Source of the DNA: Actinoplanes sp. NBC_00393
GTDB lineage: Bacteria > Actinomycetota > Actinomycetes > Mycobacteriales > Micromonosporaceae
Reading direction: 5' to 3'
Length of the DNA: 64,000 nt
Assembly (NCBI RefSeq): GCF_036053395.1
Contig: NZ_CP107942.1
Coordinates: 1,640,501 to 1,704,500, forward strand
The notes under the pieces were generated by a model. The model saw nothing but the letters and a program-made list of their open reading frames with translations, made no database searches and had not been told where the DNA came from. Positions 33,364 to 41,605 of this stretch are shown here, one piece after another (positions within the stretch are counted from its first letter, which is position 1; every line of letters starts with the position of its first letter). The position numbers and the translations under genes are program-made.

Positions 33364-34107
33364 CTATGCGGTACGCCGGATGCGCCCGGCGTACCGCGCC
33401 TCGAGTTCTGCGTTGTGTTCCTTGCCGCCGGGCACGTTGTCCGACAGGTAGACGGGCGGGACGATCCCCGCCGCGAGCAGACGGTCGACCACCTCGACGA
33501 CGATCTGCTGGGCCAGCAGCGCCGCGGTGATCGAGGAGACGGCGCCGACCGCGCCGCCGCCGGGCAGGGGGAGCGTGGCGTCGCCGTACGGAGCTCCGTT
33601 GTCCAGAACGACGTCCGCGATGTCGCCGAGCTTGCGCCCGCTGGGGTGCCGCGACGCGACGCCCGCCGAGTGCTCCGCCGAGACGATCGCGACCAGCGGA
33701 TGGCCGCGTTCCTTGACGAGCAGGGCCATCTCGACGACCGCGCCGTTGATCCCGGAGTTGGAGGCGATCACGAAGGCGTCGTCCGGCTTGACCGGCGCGA
33801 GCCGGTAGAGCCGGTGGGCGATCTCGGTGTTGCGCTCGACCATCGGGTCGGCGAGCGCTTCCAGGGGTTCGCCGCCGTAGAGGACGATGTCGCGCAACGC
33901 GATCCGGTTGGTCGGGACCAGCCCGCCGGCCCGCCCGGCGATCTCCATGGCCAGGGCCTCGGAGTGCCCGCAGCCGAACGCCTGGATGACGCCGCCGGCC
34001 GTTATCGAGGTGGCCAGCAGCTCGGCGGCCTGGGACTTCGCCTCCTGCTGGCCGCGGCCGACCCTGGACACCAGTGCTTCGATCTTGGATAAGTAGTCCC
34101 CGCTCAC
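33364..34107 (-). CDS. SIS-domain phosphosugar-binding protein
   Basis: 247-residue single-SIS-domain protein. Key parts: GGVIQAFGCGHSEALAMEIAGRAGGLVPTNRIAL (phosphosugar loop, about residues 37-70), DAFVIASNSGINGAVVEMAL (Ser-rich loop) and GHPLVAIVSAEHSAG. Relatives isomerise or bind phosphorylated amino sugars. Its ATG overlaps the rpiR-type gene stop by 4 bp. In this operon it would act on the sugar phosphate made by the divergent kinase; the exact reaction cannot be told. Confidence 0.9.
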   Translation of the reverse strand: MSGDYLSKIEALVSRVGRGQQEAKSQAAELLATSITAGGVIQAFGCGHSEALAMEIAGRAGGLVPTNRIALRDIVLYGGEPLEALADPMVERNTEIAHRLYRLAPVKPDDAFVIASNSGINGAVVEMALLVKERGHPLVAIVSAEHSAGVASRHPSGRKLGDIADVVLDNGAPYGDATLPLPGGGAVGAVSSITAALLAQQIVVEVVDRLLAAGIVPPVYLSDNVPGGKEHNAELEARYAGRIRRTA

Positions 34108-35021
34108 GTCGTTCCCTTCTCCACCCGCCGTTTGCGGGTCGGCAGCTTCTCCGGCAGGCGGTGGGCGTCCACGGCGCGGACCGTCAGCTCGAGGGCGTCG
34201 GCGGTGCGCTCGTAGGTGCGCTGCGCCACCGCCACGTAGATCAGGTCCAGGACGAGCAGTTGCGAGTGCAGGGCGGAGAGCGCGGCCAGCCGGAACGTGG
34301 TCTCCAGCACGCTCGTGGTGAACACGACGTCGGCCACCTCGGCGAGCGGCGACCGGTTGAAGCTGGTCACCGCGACGGTGAGGGCGCCGTGGTCGGCGGC
34401 CTCGGCCAGGGTCTCGATCACCTCGCGGGTGCGGCCGGAGTGCGACAGGCCGATCGCCACGTCGCCCGGCAGCAGCAGGGCCGCGTTGGTGAGCGCGGTG
34501 TGGCTGTCCTGCCGGTGCCAGACCGGCACCCGGATGCGCTCCAGCCGGAACGCCATCTCGCGGGCCGCCGTGCCGCTGCTGCCGAGCCCGAACAGCTCGA
34601 CGCGCTGCGCACCGGCGATGGTCGCGGCCACCCGCTCGATGTCCTCGATCTTCAGGGCTGCCGCGGTGCTCTGGATGGCCCGGGTGTCGGCCGCGGCGAC
34701 CACGCCGAGCACCTGGTCGAGGGGGTCGCCGGGGGAGATGTCGCCGCTGATGTCGGTCTCCCAGCGGGCCTGCTCGGCGCGCCCGGTCTCGGTGGCGACG
34801 GCGACGCGCAGGCTGGCGTAGCCCTTGAAGCCGAGCGTGCGGCTGAACCGGGTGACGGTCGCGGTGGAGGTCCCGGAGCGCTCGGCCAGGTCTACGATGG
34901 AGGCGTGGGCCGCGGTCTCCGGGTCGGCCAGGATCGTCTCGGCGATCCGGCTCAGCGCCTCCGGCATCTGCGGCCCCTCGATGCGCAGCCGCCCCAGCAG
35001 CCCGCCGCTCTCACCCGTCAT
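34104..35021 (-). CDS. RpiR/MurR family transcriptional regulator
   Basis: 305-residue regulator: N-terminal HTH_6 helix-turn-helix (ALSRIAETILADPETAAHASIVDLAERSGTSTATVTRFSRTLGFKGYASLRVAV, about residues 22-76) and a C-terminal SIS sensor domain (VELFGLGSSGTAAREMAFRLERI). It should sense a sugar phosphate. It is first in the amino-sugar operon and divergent from the kinase gene; the palindrome at 35035-35063 is the likely operator. Confidence 0.93.
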   Translation of the reverse strand: MTGESGGLLGRLRIEGPQMPEALSRIAETILADPETAAHASIVDLAERSGTSTATVTRFSRTLGFKGYASLRVAVATETGRAEQARWETDISGDISPGDPLDQVLGVVAAADTRAIQSTAAALKIEDIERVAATIAGAQRVELFGLGSSGTAAREMAFRLERIRVPVWHRQDSHTALTNAALLLPGDVAIGLSHSGRTREVIETLAEAADHGALTVAVTSFNRSPLAEVADVVFTTSVLETTFRLAALSALHSQLLVLDLIYVAVAQRTYERTADALELTVRAVDAHRLPEKLPTRKRRVEKGTT

Positions 35022-35034
35022 CGGTTGGTCATCC

Positions 35035-35063
35035 TTTTCATCGATTGCCGTTGCCGATGAAAA
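35035..35063. promoter_or_regulatory. RpiR-type operator between regulator and sugar kinase
   Basis: TTTTCATCG (35035-35043) and CGATGAAAA (35055-35063) form a perfect 9-bp inverted repeat with an 11-bp spacer. The AT-rich TTTCA/TGAAA arms resemble sites of RpiR-family proteins. It lies 13 bp before the regulator start and 55 bp before the kinase start. Confidence 0.75.
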
Positions 35064-35118
35064 TTACGACCGTCTTCACTCCTAGTCAACAATCAATTTC
35101 TGTGTTTCGATCCAGGCC

Positions 35119-36069
35119 ATGAATCTCGTGGTAGGTGTCGACGCCGGCGGCACCGCCTCCCGCGCGGTGGTCGCCGACCTGGCCGGCAGGGTGGTGGGGC
35201 GGGGGAGCGCCGGGCCGGGGAACCCGCTCGCCGCCGGGCCGGCCGCGGCGCACGCCATCGCCGGCGCGCTGCGCCAGGCGCTGTCCGGAGTGGACCCGGC
35301 GGCGGTCACCGGCGGCGTGCTCGGCCTGGCCGGCACCTCGGCCTGCGCCGACCCGGTGATCAGCGCGGCGCTCGCGCAGGCCTGGTCCGACGCCGGCCTG
35401 ACCTGCCCGAAGACGGTGGTCGGAGACGCGGTGACGGCCTTCGCGGCGGGCACCTGCGCGCCATCCGGTGCGGTGCTCATCGCCGGCACCGGCGCGGTCG
35501 CCGCGGCCATCGAGAACCACGAGACGGTACGCGTGGCGGACGGGCTGGGCTGGCTCCTCGGCGACGAAGGGTCCGGCCACTGGTTGGGGATGAGCGCGCT
35601 GCGCTCGGCCGTCCACTCCTGGCCGTCCCCGTTCGCGTCGCTGGTCGCCGCCCACGCCGGCGTCACCGGCCGGGATGAGCTGATCCGCTGGGCTCAAGGT
35701 CTGCCGCACGCCCGGATCGCCGCCCTCGCGCCGCTGGTCTGTGCGCAGGCCCGGGCCGGCGACCCGTCCGCGGCCGCCATCGTGACCGCGGCCGTGCGCC
35801 ATCTGACGGCGACCCTGGACAGCCTCGGCGCGGACGGGCCGGTCGTCCTGGCCGGTGGTCTGCTGGCGGCAGACACCCCGGTTCGCGACGGCCTGCTCGC
35901 CGTCCTGGACGCCCGCGGCGCCACCGCCCTGATCAGCCGCGACCCGGCCGCGGCCGCCGCCTGGCTGGCCGCGCGGGAACTGCCGGGCATCGACCCCGCC
36001 ACCCTGCATGCCGCGCTTCTCGGCGCGGAGGACACGCCGCCCGGCTTACCTCAGCCGGCCACCCGGTAG
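35119..36069 (+). CDS. BadF/BadG-type N-acetylglucosamine kinase
   Basis: 316-residue ASKHA-fold kinase. Phosphate-1 loop LVVGVDAGGTASRAVVADLAGRVVGRGSAGPGNP at the start, phosphate-2 GAVLIAGTGAVAAAI (about residues 117-131), then DGLGWLLGDEGSGHWLG (about 140-156), characteristic of GlcNAc kinases of this family. It would phosphorylate the sugar brought in by the divergent transporter. ATG 35119 begins directly at the core. The 3' end overlaps the convergent GGDEF gene by 19 bp. Confidence 0.9.
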   Translation: MNLVVGVDAGGTASRAVVADLAGRVVGRGSAGPGNPLAAGPAAAHAIAGALRQALSGVDPAAVTGGVLGLAGTSACADPVISAALAQAWSDAGLTCPKTVVGDAVTAFAAGTCAPSGAVLIAGTGAVAAAIENHETVRVADGLGWLLGDEGSGHWLGMSALRSAVHSWPSPFASLVAAHAGVTGRDELIRWAQGLPHARIAALAPLVCAQARAGDPSAAAIVTAAVRHLTATLDSLGADGPVVLAGGLLAADTPVRDGLLAVLDARGATALISRDPAAAAAWLAARELPGIDPATLHAALLGAEDTPPGLPQPATR

Positions 36070-37541
36070 GAGGCCTTGCCGGAGTGCTTGGCCTGGTACA
36101 TCGCCTCGTCGGCGAGATCGAGCAGGGACGACGCGCTGCGCGAGTCTGGTGCGGCGACGGCCACGCCGACGCTGGCGCCGATCCGTGCCTCGTCGTGCTC
36201 GGTGACCCGGATGGGCACCTGCAAGGCGGTGCCGATGCGCTCGGCGACGGCCGGGAAGCCGTCCGGTGGGCGGTGCCGGATCAGGACCGCGAACTCGTCG
36301 CCGCCGAGCCGGGCCACCAGGTCCTCGTCCTCGGTGACGGCCCGCAGGCGCAGGCCCGTCTCCACCAGGACGGTGTCGCCGGCTGAGTGGCCGTAGCGGT
36401 CGTTGACCGGCTTGAAGTCGTCGAGATCGATCAGGAGCACGCCGACCGGTTCGGCCGCGTCAAGCGCCGCGTCCAGGCGGTCCAGGAACATCGCCCGGTT
36501 GGCGAGCCCGGTGAGGCTGTCGGTGAACGCCATGGTGTGCAGCCGGGCGGCGAGCGCGTCGCGTTCGGCGAGCAGGTCCGCGTTGTCGAGGAAGGCGACC
36601 AGCTGCCGGGCCACCACGATGCCGGTGCTCCCGATCGCGCCGGCCAGGATGGTCCAGGCGCGTACATCCAGCCCGGAGATGGCCAGGCTGACCACCAGCA
36701 GCACGTAGGTGGCGGCCACTGCGAGGTACGGCAGCACGCTGTACGGCCGGCTCTTCGTCGCCGGTCGCGCGCCTCGGCCGGTCCGGTACCAGCGGTGCTG
36801 CAACCAGGCGACCAGCAGCAGCATCGCGTGCGAGCCGACACTCATGGCGAACACCCAGCCGGGCCGTCCGGTGCGCGCCAACTCGGGGCCGAGGGCGCGG
36901 GCGACCGCCTCCACGGCCGCGGCCACGGTCCCGAGGACACCGACGTTCCACCGGAACGGGTTGACCCCGCTCAGATAGAGCCGGCTGACGATGAACACGA
37001 CCAGCAGCACCACGACCGGGCCGGTGACCACGCCCAGCACATCGCTCGCGGTGATGACTCCCTCGCCCCAGCCGCTCGCGATGGTCCAGTACAGCGCGTA
37101 CGCGCCGGCCGCGACCACGATCGTCGCGAGGTCGAGCAGGTAGCAGAGCCGGTCGCGGGCCGATCGGTGCGGCAGGCGGTAGGTCAGCGAGGCGACCAGC
37201 ACCATCACCGCGCCGCAGGCCAGAGCAACAGTGCGGGCGACGCCGGTGCCGTTCACCGCGTCCGCGCCGGTGGGAGCGGCCAGGGTCAAACCGACCTGGA
37301 CCCAGTCGCCGACGCTGAAGAACACCCCGGCCCAGGCGAAAGCCCGCCAGAACCGGCGTTCCGGGTCGTCGTGGCCCATCAGCCGGACGGCCCGGAACGA
37401 GTAGTAGGTCATCACGCTCGCGAACGAGGCGACGGCGACCCAGGCGGTGATCGACTGCACCGCCGGGCTTCCGCCCGGGAGCAGGAAGAGGCAGCTGAGC
37501 AGCGCGGTGACCGCGGCGACGCACACCGGAACAGTGCGCAT
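36051..37541 (-). CDS. Membrane-bound diguanylate cyclase (GGDEF)
   Basis: 496 residues. Nine or ten hydrophobic segments occupy residues 1-310, then a GGDEF domain: MAFTDSLTGLANRAMFLDRLD, LLIDLDDFKPVNDRYGHSAGDTVL, and ARLGGDEFAVLI near residue 430. The intact GGDEF signature predicts c-di-GMP synthesis from two GTP. At the usual inhibitory RxxD site the Arg position is Glu (EDED before LVARLGGDEF), so product inhibition by that site is unlikely. No EAL domain. The membrane part is the presumed sensor. Confidence 0.93.
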   Translation of the reverse strand: MRTVPVCVAAVTALLSCLFLLPGGSPAVQSITAWVAVASFASVMTYYSFRAVRLMGHDDPERRFWRAFAWAGVFFSVGDWVQVGLTLAAPTGADAVNGTGVARTVALACGAVMVLVASLTYRLPHRSARDRLCYLLDLATIVVAAGAYALYWTIASGWGEGVITASDVLGVVTGPVVVLLVVFIVSRLYLSGVNPFRWNVGVLGTVAAAVEAVARALGPELARTGRPGWVFAMSVGSHAMLLLVAWLQHRWYRTGRGARPATKSRPYSVLPYLAVAATYVLLVVSLAISGLDVRAWTILAGAIGSTGIVVARQLVAFLDNADLLAERDALAARLHTMAFTDSLTGLANRAMFLDRLDAALDAAEPVGVLLIDLDDFKPVNDRYGHSAGDTVLVETGLRLRAVTEDEDLVARLGGDEFAVLIRHRPPDGFPAVAERIGTALQVPIRVTEHDEARIGASVGVAVAAPDSRSASSLLDLADEAMYQAKHSGKASYRVAG

Positions 37542-37602
37542 GACCCTCCCGGTGTGCGTCCGACGTTGCCCTGATCTACCGCCTCATCGGTCGCGCGGGC
37601 GC

Positions 37603-38295
37603 TCAGTTGAGGCCCTTGGCGTCGATGTCGAGCTCCTCGACCCGGGACTTGTCCTTGTTCCACTTGCTGACCCGGTGCATCAGGTACGCGAACGTGGTCC
37701 CCGGCTCCCACACGATGGTCGTCCGGCCCTTCGCGCTGCCCGACGCCTTCGTGCTGATCCGCACCTTCGCGGCGCTGAGCACCTCGGCCTCGATGTCGGC
37801 GGTCTTGGTGCCGGACGCGGCGAACGACTCGGCGATCTTCGCCTCCACCACGACCCAGATGGTCGAGACGATCCGGCCGTCCCGGCCCTCCTGGGCGAGG
37901 AACCGGCGCGCCCCGGTCGCCTCGGTGTTCAGCATCTGCTGCAGCGGGCCCTCGTCGATGACGAACTTGGCCAGCTTCAGCTTCGCCGATTTCGCCTTCT
38001 CGTACGAGAAGCTGGTGCCGGCCTCACCGCTGACCACGAAGTACTTCAGCCCGCCCTGGGCCTCCACGTCCGCCTTCGCCTGGCGGCTCCAGTCGATGTC
38101 GGCGGTGGTGACGTACCGGACCCGGCCCTTCAGCACCTTGCGGTCGACGTGGTTGGTGACGTTGAGGCTCGCCTTCGTGCCCAGCGGGTCCTCCTTCTCG
38201 CCGTACGAGCACATCAGTACGTCCTCCGACTTGTCCCGGAAGTACCGCTCGCCGTTGTAGACGAAGGTGTGCTTCTCGACTCGTGACTCGGACAT
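37603..38295 (-). CDS. Unrecognised 230-residue soluble protein
   Basis: No family recognised. The sequence begins MSESRVEKHTFVYNGERYFR, has no signal or membrane segment, is rich in charged beta-type stretches, and includes SFSYEKAKSAKLKLAKFVID and TEATGARRFLAQEGRDGRIVS. ATG 38295 follows an AGGGGGGAACG site. It is divergent from the STAND/BTAD regulator with an 87-bp gap and stands alone. The alternation of short hydrophobic and Lys/Asp-rich strands suggests a beta-sheet domain with a helical hairpin. Function cannot be assigned. Confidence 0.75.
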   Translation of the reverse strand: MSESRVEKHTFVYNGERYFRDKSEDVLMCSYGEKEDPLGTKASLNVTNHVDRKVLKGRVRYVTTADIDWSRQAKADVEAQGGLKYFVVSGEAGTSFSYEKAKSAKLKLAKFVIDEGPLQQMLNTEATGARRFLAQEGRDGRIVSTIWVVVEAKIAESFAASGTKTADIEAEVLSAAKVRISTKASGSAKGRTTIVWEPGTTFAYLMHRVSKWNKDKSRVEELDIDAKGLN

Positions 38296-38382
38296 CTTTC
38301 GTTCCCCCCTCGGGTGACGGGTGTTTCGGATGTCCCTCAGCGTCAGGACCGCGCGTTAGCCGATCGCTAGCCACGGCCGTGA

Positions 38383-41300
38383 GTGCGTAATTGTTGGCGT
38401 TCGGGCGAAGCCGTCAGTCCGTTACGCGACGAGGTGGTTGTCCGGGCCGGGTTCCGGCCGCCTGATGGGGGAGTGCGAACATCCGCCCGGCGTCTCGACG
38501 GGCCACCAAGGGCGATCAGCGGTGAGATCCTGCGGACCGGTCTGATCGATCAGCTGGGCGCCCGCTGGGACGTGCCGGTGACGACGGTGGTCGCAGGGCC
38601 GGGCTTCGGCAAGTCCACCGCCCTGGCCCAGGCGGTCCGGTTGCACGCCGTCGACCCGCGCGGGCTGGAGGCCTGGGTCACCTGCGAGCCGGGTGACGAG
38701 GACGCCCGGCGGCTGGCCACGGCGATCTGCGAGGCGTTCGGGGTGGAGGCGCCCGCGGTGGCGCCGCTGGACATGGTGGTCGAGGCGCTCCGGTCGGCGT
38801 CGCCGGTCGAGTCCTGCCTGGTGCTGGACGACGTGCACGAGGTGGCGCCCGGGTCGTCGGGGCATCGGATGATCGCGGAGCTCGTACCCCGCCTTCCGGC
38901 CGGCGCCCATCTGGTGCTGGCCGGGCGAACCCTGCCGCCGTTGCCACTGGCCCGGCTGCACGCCGCGGAGCGGCTGCGGTGTCTCGGCGAGTCCGGTCTG
39001 GCCTTCGACGCGGACGAACTGGACCGGGCCGCGCTGAACGCCGGCCGCCCGGCCGGGGACGTGACCGGGCTGGGTGGCTGGCCGGCGCTGGTACGGCTGA
39101 CGCTGGCCGCACCGGCCGGTGTCGCGCGGGACTACCTGTGGGACGAGGTGGTGTCCGGGCTCGGTGACGCCGACCGGGACCTGCTGTTGCACCTGGCGGT
39201 GCTCGGTTCCGCCGACGCCGGGACCCTGCACGATCTGGCCGGCGTGGACGCGGACCTGGACCGGCTCGCGGAGCGGGTGCCGCTGGTCGCCCGCTTCCGC
39301 GACGGCGAGATCCGGGCGCACCCGCTGTGGACGAACGCGCTGGTCCGGCTCCTGCCGGCGGAGCGGGTGGCGCAGGTCCGGGCCCGGGCCGCCGATCTGC
39401 TGCTGGACCGCGGGGACGCGCTGCGGGCCGGGTCGATCGCGATCACCGCCCGGGACGTGGCGCTGCTCGACCGGGCCGCCACGTCCCTGGTGGCCTCGAC
39501 GCTGGCGACGTTTCCGCAGGACACCGGGGAGCGCTGGCTCGCCGCGGTGCCGGAGGTCGAGCACGCCCGGCCGGGCCTGCGGTTGCTGTCCGCCGCCACC
39601 CGGTACGCCTCGCGCGCTCACGACGCGTCGGTGGACGCCATGGTCGACGCCGCGGCGCGGGCCGCGTACGAGTCCGGCGACCTGCGGACCAGAACCGCGG
39701 CGTTCAGCCTGGCCACCATCGCGGCGCACGCCCGGGGCGACGAGTCGCGGCTGGCCGAACTCTTCCAGGAGGCGCTCGAGCTGCCCAGCGCCGACGCCGA
39801 GCCCACCCTGCGGATGCTGCTGGCGGGGGTGCGTGGGGCGATCTTCGAGCTGATGGGCTCGGTGGAGGAGGCGCTGGCGCTGGTGGAGTCGCTGTCGCCG
39901 GAGGACATCGAGCAGCAGCCCGGCAAGATCATTGTTCGGTTCCACGTCTACCTGCTGCTGCTGGCCGGGCGCGCGGACGAGGCCGCGTCGGTGGCCGCGG
40001 CGCACCTGGCCACCTCGCCCTACGCGCACGTGCGGCGGATGCCGCAGTTCGCCCGCTGGATGGCCGGCTACCCGGCTGACTTCCTGCCCGGCGCCGACGG
40101 CTCCGCCGACAGGCCGGCCTACCTGCCGGACTCGGACGCCAACGACCGCTACCGGTTCAACTTCCTGGCCTTCGCTGCGGTGGTGGCCGCCTCGCTCGGC
40201 GATCATGCCGCGCTGCACCACGTCTCCGGGCAGCTGGACGCGAGCGGGCTGGGCGCCGACACCCGCGACGCCGCCATGCTGACGGTCGCTGCCGCGGCCA
40301 GGCACGTCCTGCTCGGCGACGAGCCCGCCGCCGGCGCGGCGATCGCGGACTTCCTCGCCGGCAATCCACTGACGGATCCGGTTGCCGCGGTCCATCTGCG
40401 CCGCTTTCTGGCGTACGGATATGTGCTCTCACCCGCCGCCCGGCAGCTCTGGGACACCGAGCCGCTCGGACCCGCCCACCAACGGGTCCGCGAGGCGGCC
40501 CGCCTTCTGGTGGCGGCCCGCGCCGGCTGCCTGACCGGTACCGGCGACGTCACCCCGGAGACCGTGCTGATCTCCTTCCCGCTGCCCTGGTCGGTCGAGC
40601 TGGCCGCACACGCCGAGGCGGCCGGTCTGCCGTTCGGCCGGGAGCTGCTGCAATGGCTCGCCGACAACCTCGGCCGCCGCGCCCACGAAGCCCTGCGGCA
40701 GCTGGCCGGGCACCATCCCGGCGCCCGCCAACTGCTCGCTGCCGTCCCGGTGGCCCCGGACGGCCGGACCCGGGTCGAGGTGCTCGGGCCGCTGCGGGTG
40801 CTCGCCGACGGCGCCGAGACGCATCCGGCCGACCTGCGCCGCCGCCGGGTCCGCGAGCTGATCACCGTGCTCGCGCTGCACGGCGAGCTGGACCGCTCCC
40901 GCGTGATGAATCTGCTCTGGCCCGACCTCGAGTCGGAGGCCGCCGCCCGCAACCTGCGGGTCACGCTCACCTACCTGCGCCGGGTGCTGGCCGGGCACGT
41001 CCGCGCCGACCGGTGCCGGATCCGCCTGGTCCGCTCCGAATCGCTCACCGTCGACCTGGCCGAACTGCGCGAGAACCTCGACGAGTCCCGCCGGGCCCGG
41101 GGCCGCGGCGACCCGGGCGCGGCCGACGCCGCGCTGACCGCCGCGATCCGGCTGTGGCGCGGGGAACCGCTCGCCGAACTGGCCGGCCGTCCGGAGTTCG
41201 AGGGCCCGGTCGCGGCGCTGCTGGCGGAACTCACCGAGGCCGCCCTGACGCTCGGCGAGCGCCGCCTGGCGCAGGGCGACACCGCCGCGGCCGGGGAACT

Positions 41301-41559
41301 GGCCCGGCGTGCGCTGACCGCGGAACCGTACGCCGAGCGCGGCATGCGCCTGCTGCTGGCCGTGGAGACGCAGCGCCGGGACCCGACCGGTCTGGAACGG
41401 GCGGTACGCCGGGTGCGTGAAGCGCTGACGGCTCTCGGCGCGGCACCCGAACCGGCCACCGCGATCGTGCTCCGCCAGGCGCACCTGACCCGGACCCGCG
41501 TTCTCGCAAGTTCCTTCACCTTACGCAAGATCTTGCAAAGATCGACGTTTGCACCTTAA
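38383..41559 (+). CDS. STAND ATPase regulator with C-terminal BTAD domain
   Basis: 1058 residues as read from GTG 38383; GTG 38434 or 38473 are alternative starts, so the N-terminus is uncertain. Walker A AGPGFGKST at 71-79 and Walker B SCLVLDDVHE near 145 define a MalT/STAND-type NTPase. A long helical-repeat region follows. The C-terminus (from about residue 796) holds a winged-helix-like part (RTRVEVLGPLRVLADGAETH) and a BTAD domain (SLTVDLAELRENLDESRR). The domain order is the reverse of classical SARPs. The likely role is transcriptional activation in response to a ligand; a secreted-protein gene follows 46 bp later. Confidence 0.85.
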   Translation: MRNCWRSGEAVSPLRDEVVVRAGFRPPDGGVRTSARRLDGPPRAISGEILRTGLIDQLGARWDVPVTTVVAGPGFGKSTALAQAVRLHAVDPRGLEAWVTCEPGDEDARRLATAICEAFGVEAPAVAPLDMVVEALRSASPVESCLVLDDVHEVAPGSSGHRMIAELVPRLPAGAHLVLAGRTLPPLPLARLHAAERLRCLGESGLAFDADELDRAALNAGRPAGDVTGLGGWPALVRLTLAAPAGVARDYLWDEVVSGLGDADRDLLLHLAVLGSADAGTLHDLAGVDADLDRLAERVPLVARFRDGEIRAHPLWTNALVRLLPAERVAQVRARAADLLLDRGDALRAGSIAITARDVALLDRAATSLVASTLATFPQDTGERWLAAVPEVEHARPGLRLLSAATRYASRAHDASVDAMVDAAARAAYESGDLRTRTAAFSLATIAAHARGDESRLAELFQEALELPSADAEPTLRMLLAGVRGAIFELMGSVEEALALVESLSPEDIEQQPGKIIVRFHVYLLLLAGRADEAASVAAAHLATSPYAHVRRMPQFARWMAGYPADFLPGADGSADRPAYLPDSDANDRYRFNFLAFAAVVAASLGDHAALHHVSGQLDASGLGADTRDAAMLTVAAAARHVLLGDEPAAGAAIADFLAGNPLTDPVAAVHLRRFLAYGYVLSPAARQLWDTEPLGPAHQRVREAARLLVAARAGCLTGTGDVTPETVLISFPLPWSVELAAHAEAAGLPFGRELLQWLADNLGRRAHEALRQLAGHHPGARQLLAAVPVAPDGRTRVEVLGPLRVLADGAETHPADLRRRRVRELITVLALHGELDRSRVMNLLWPDLESEAAARNLRVTLTYLRRVLAGHVRADRCRIRLVRSESLTVDLAELRENLDESRRARGRGDPGAADAALTAAIRLWRGEPLAELAGRPEFEGPVAALLAELTEAALTLGERRLAQGDTAAAGELARRALTAEPYAERGMRLLLAVETQRRDPTGLERAVRRVREALTALGAAPEPATAIVLRQAHLTRTRVLASSFTLRKILQRSTFAP

Positions 41560-41562
41560 TCT
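41525..41562 (+). promoter_or_regulatory. Possible promoter and palindrome before secreted-protein gene
   Basis: GCAAGATCTTGC (41525-41536) is a perfect 12-bp palindrome inside the last codons of the regulator gene. TTGCAA (41533-41538) and TAATCT (41557-41562), 18 bp apart, resemble -35 and -10 boxes. They could drive the secreted-protein gene starting at 41606. Confidence 0.4.
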
Positions 41563-41605
41563 ATGGCCGCTTTCGCCGTGATCCACCCTTCTTCGCGGGA
41601 GAACT

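Noticed and set aside
37603..38295. Possible bacterial gasdermin or other pore-forming defence protein
   Set aside because: No N-terminal lipidation Cys, no adjacent protease gene and no recognisable motif; kept as unknown.
38422..40395. Minus-strand frame of about 650 codons opposite the STAND/BTAD gene
   Set aside because: Low-complexity Arg/Gly/Val composition typical of antisense frames; the + strand has Walker and BTAD motifs.
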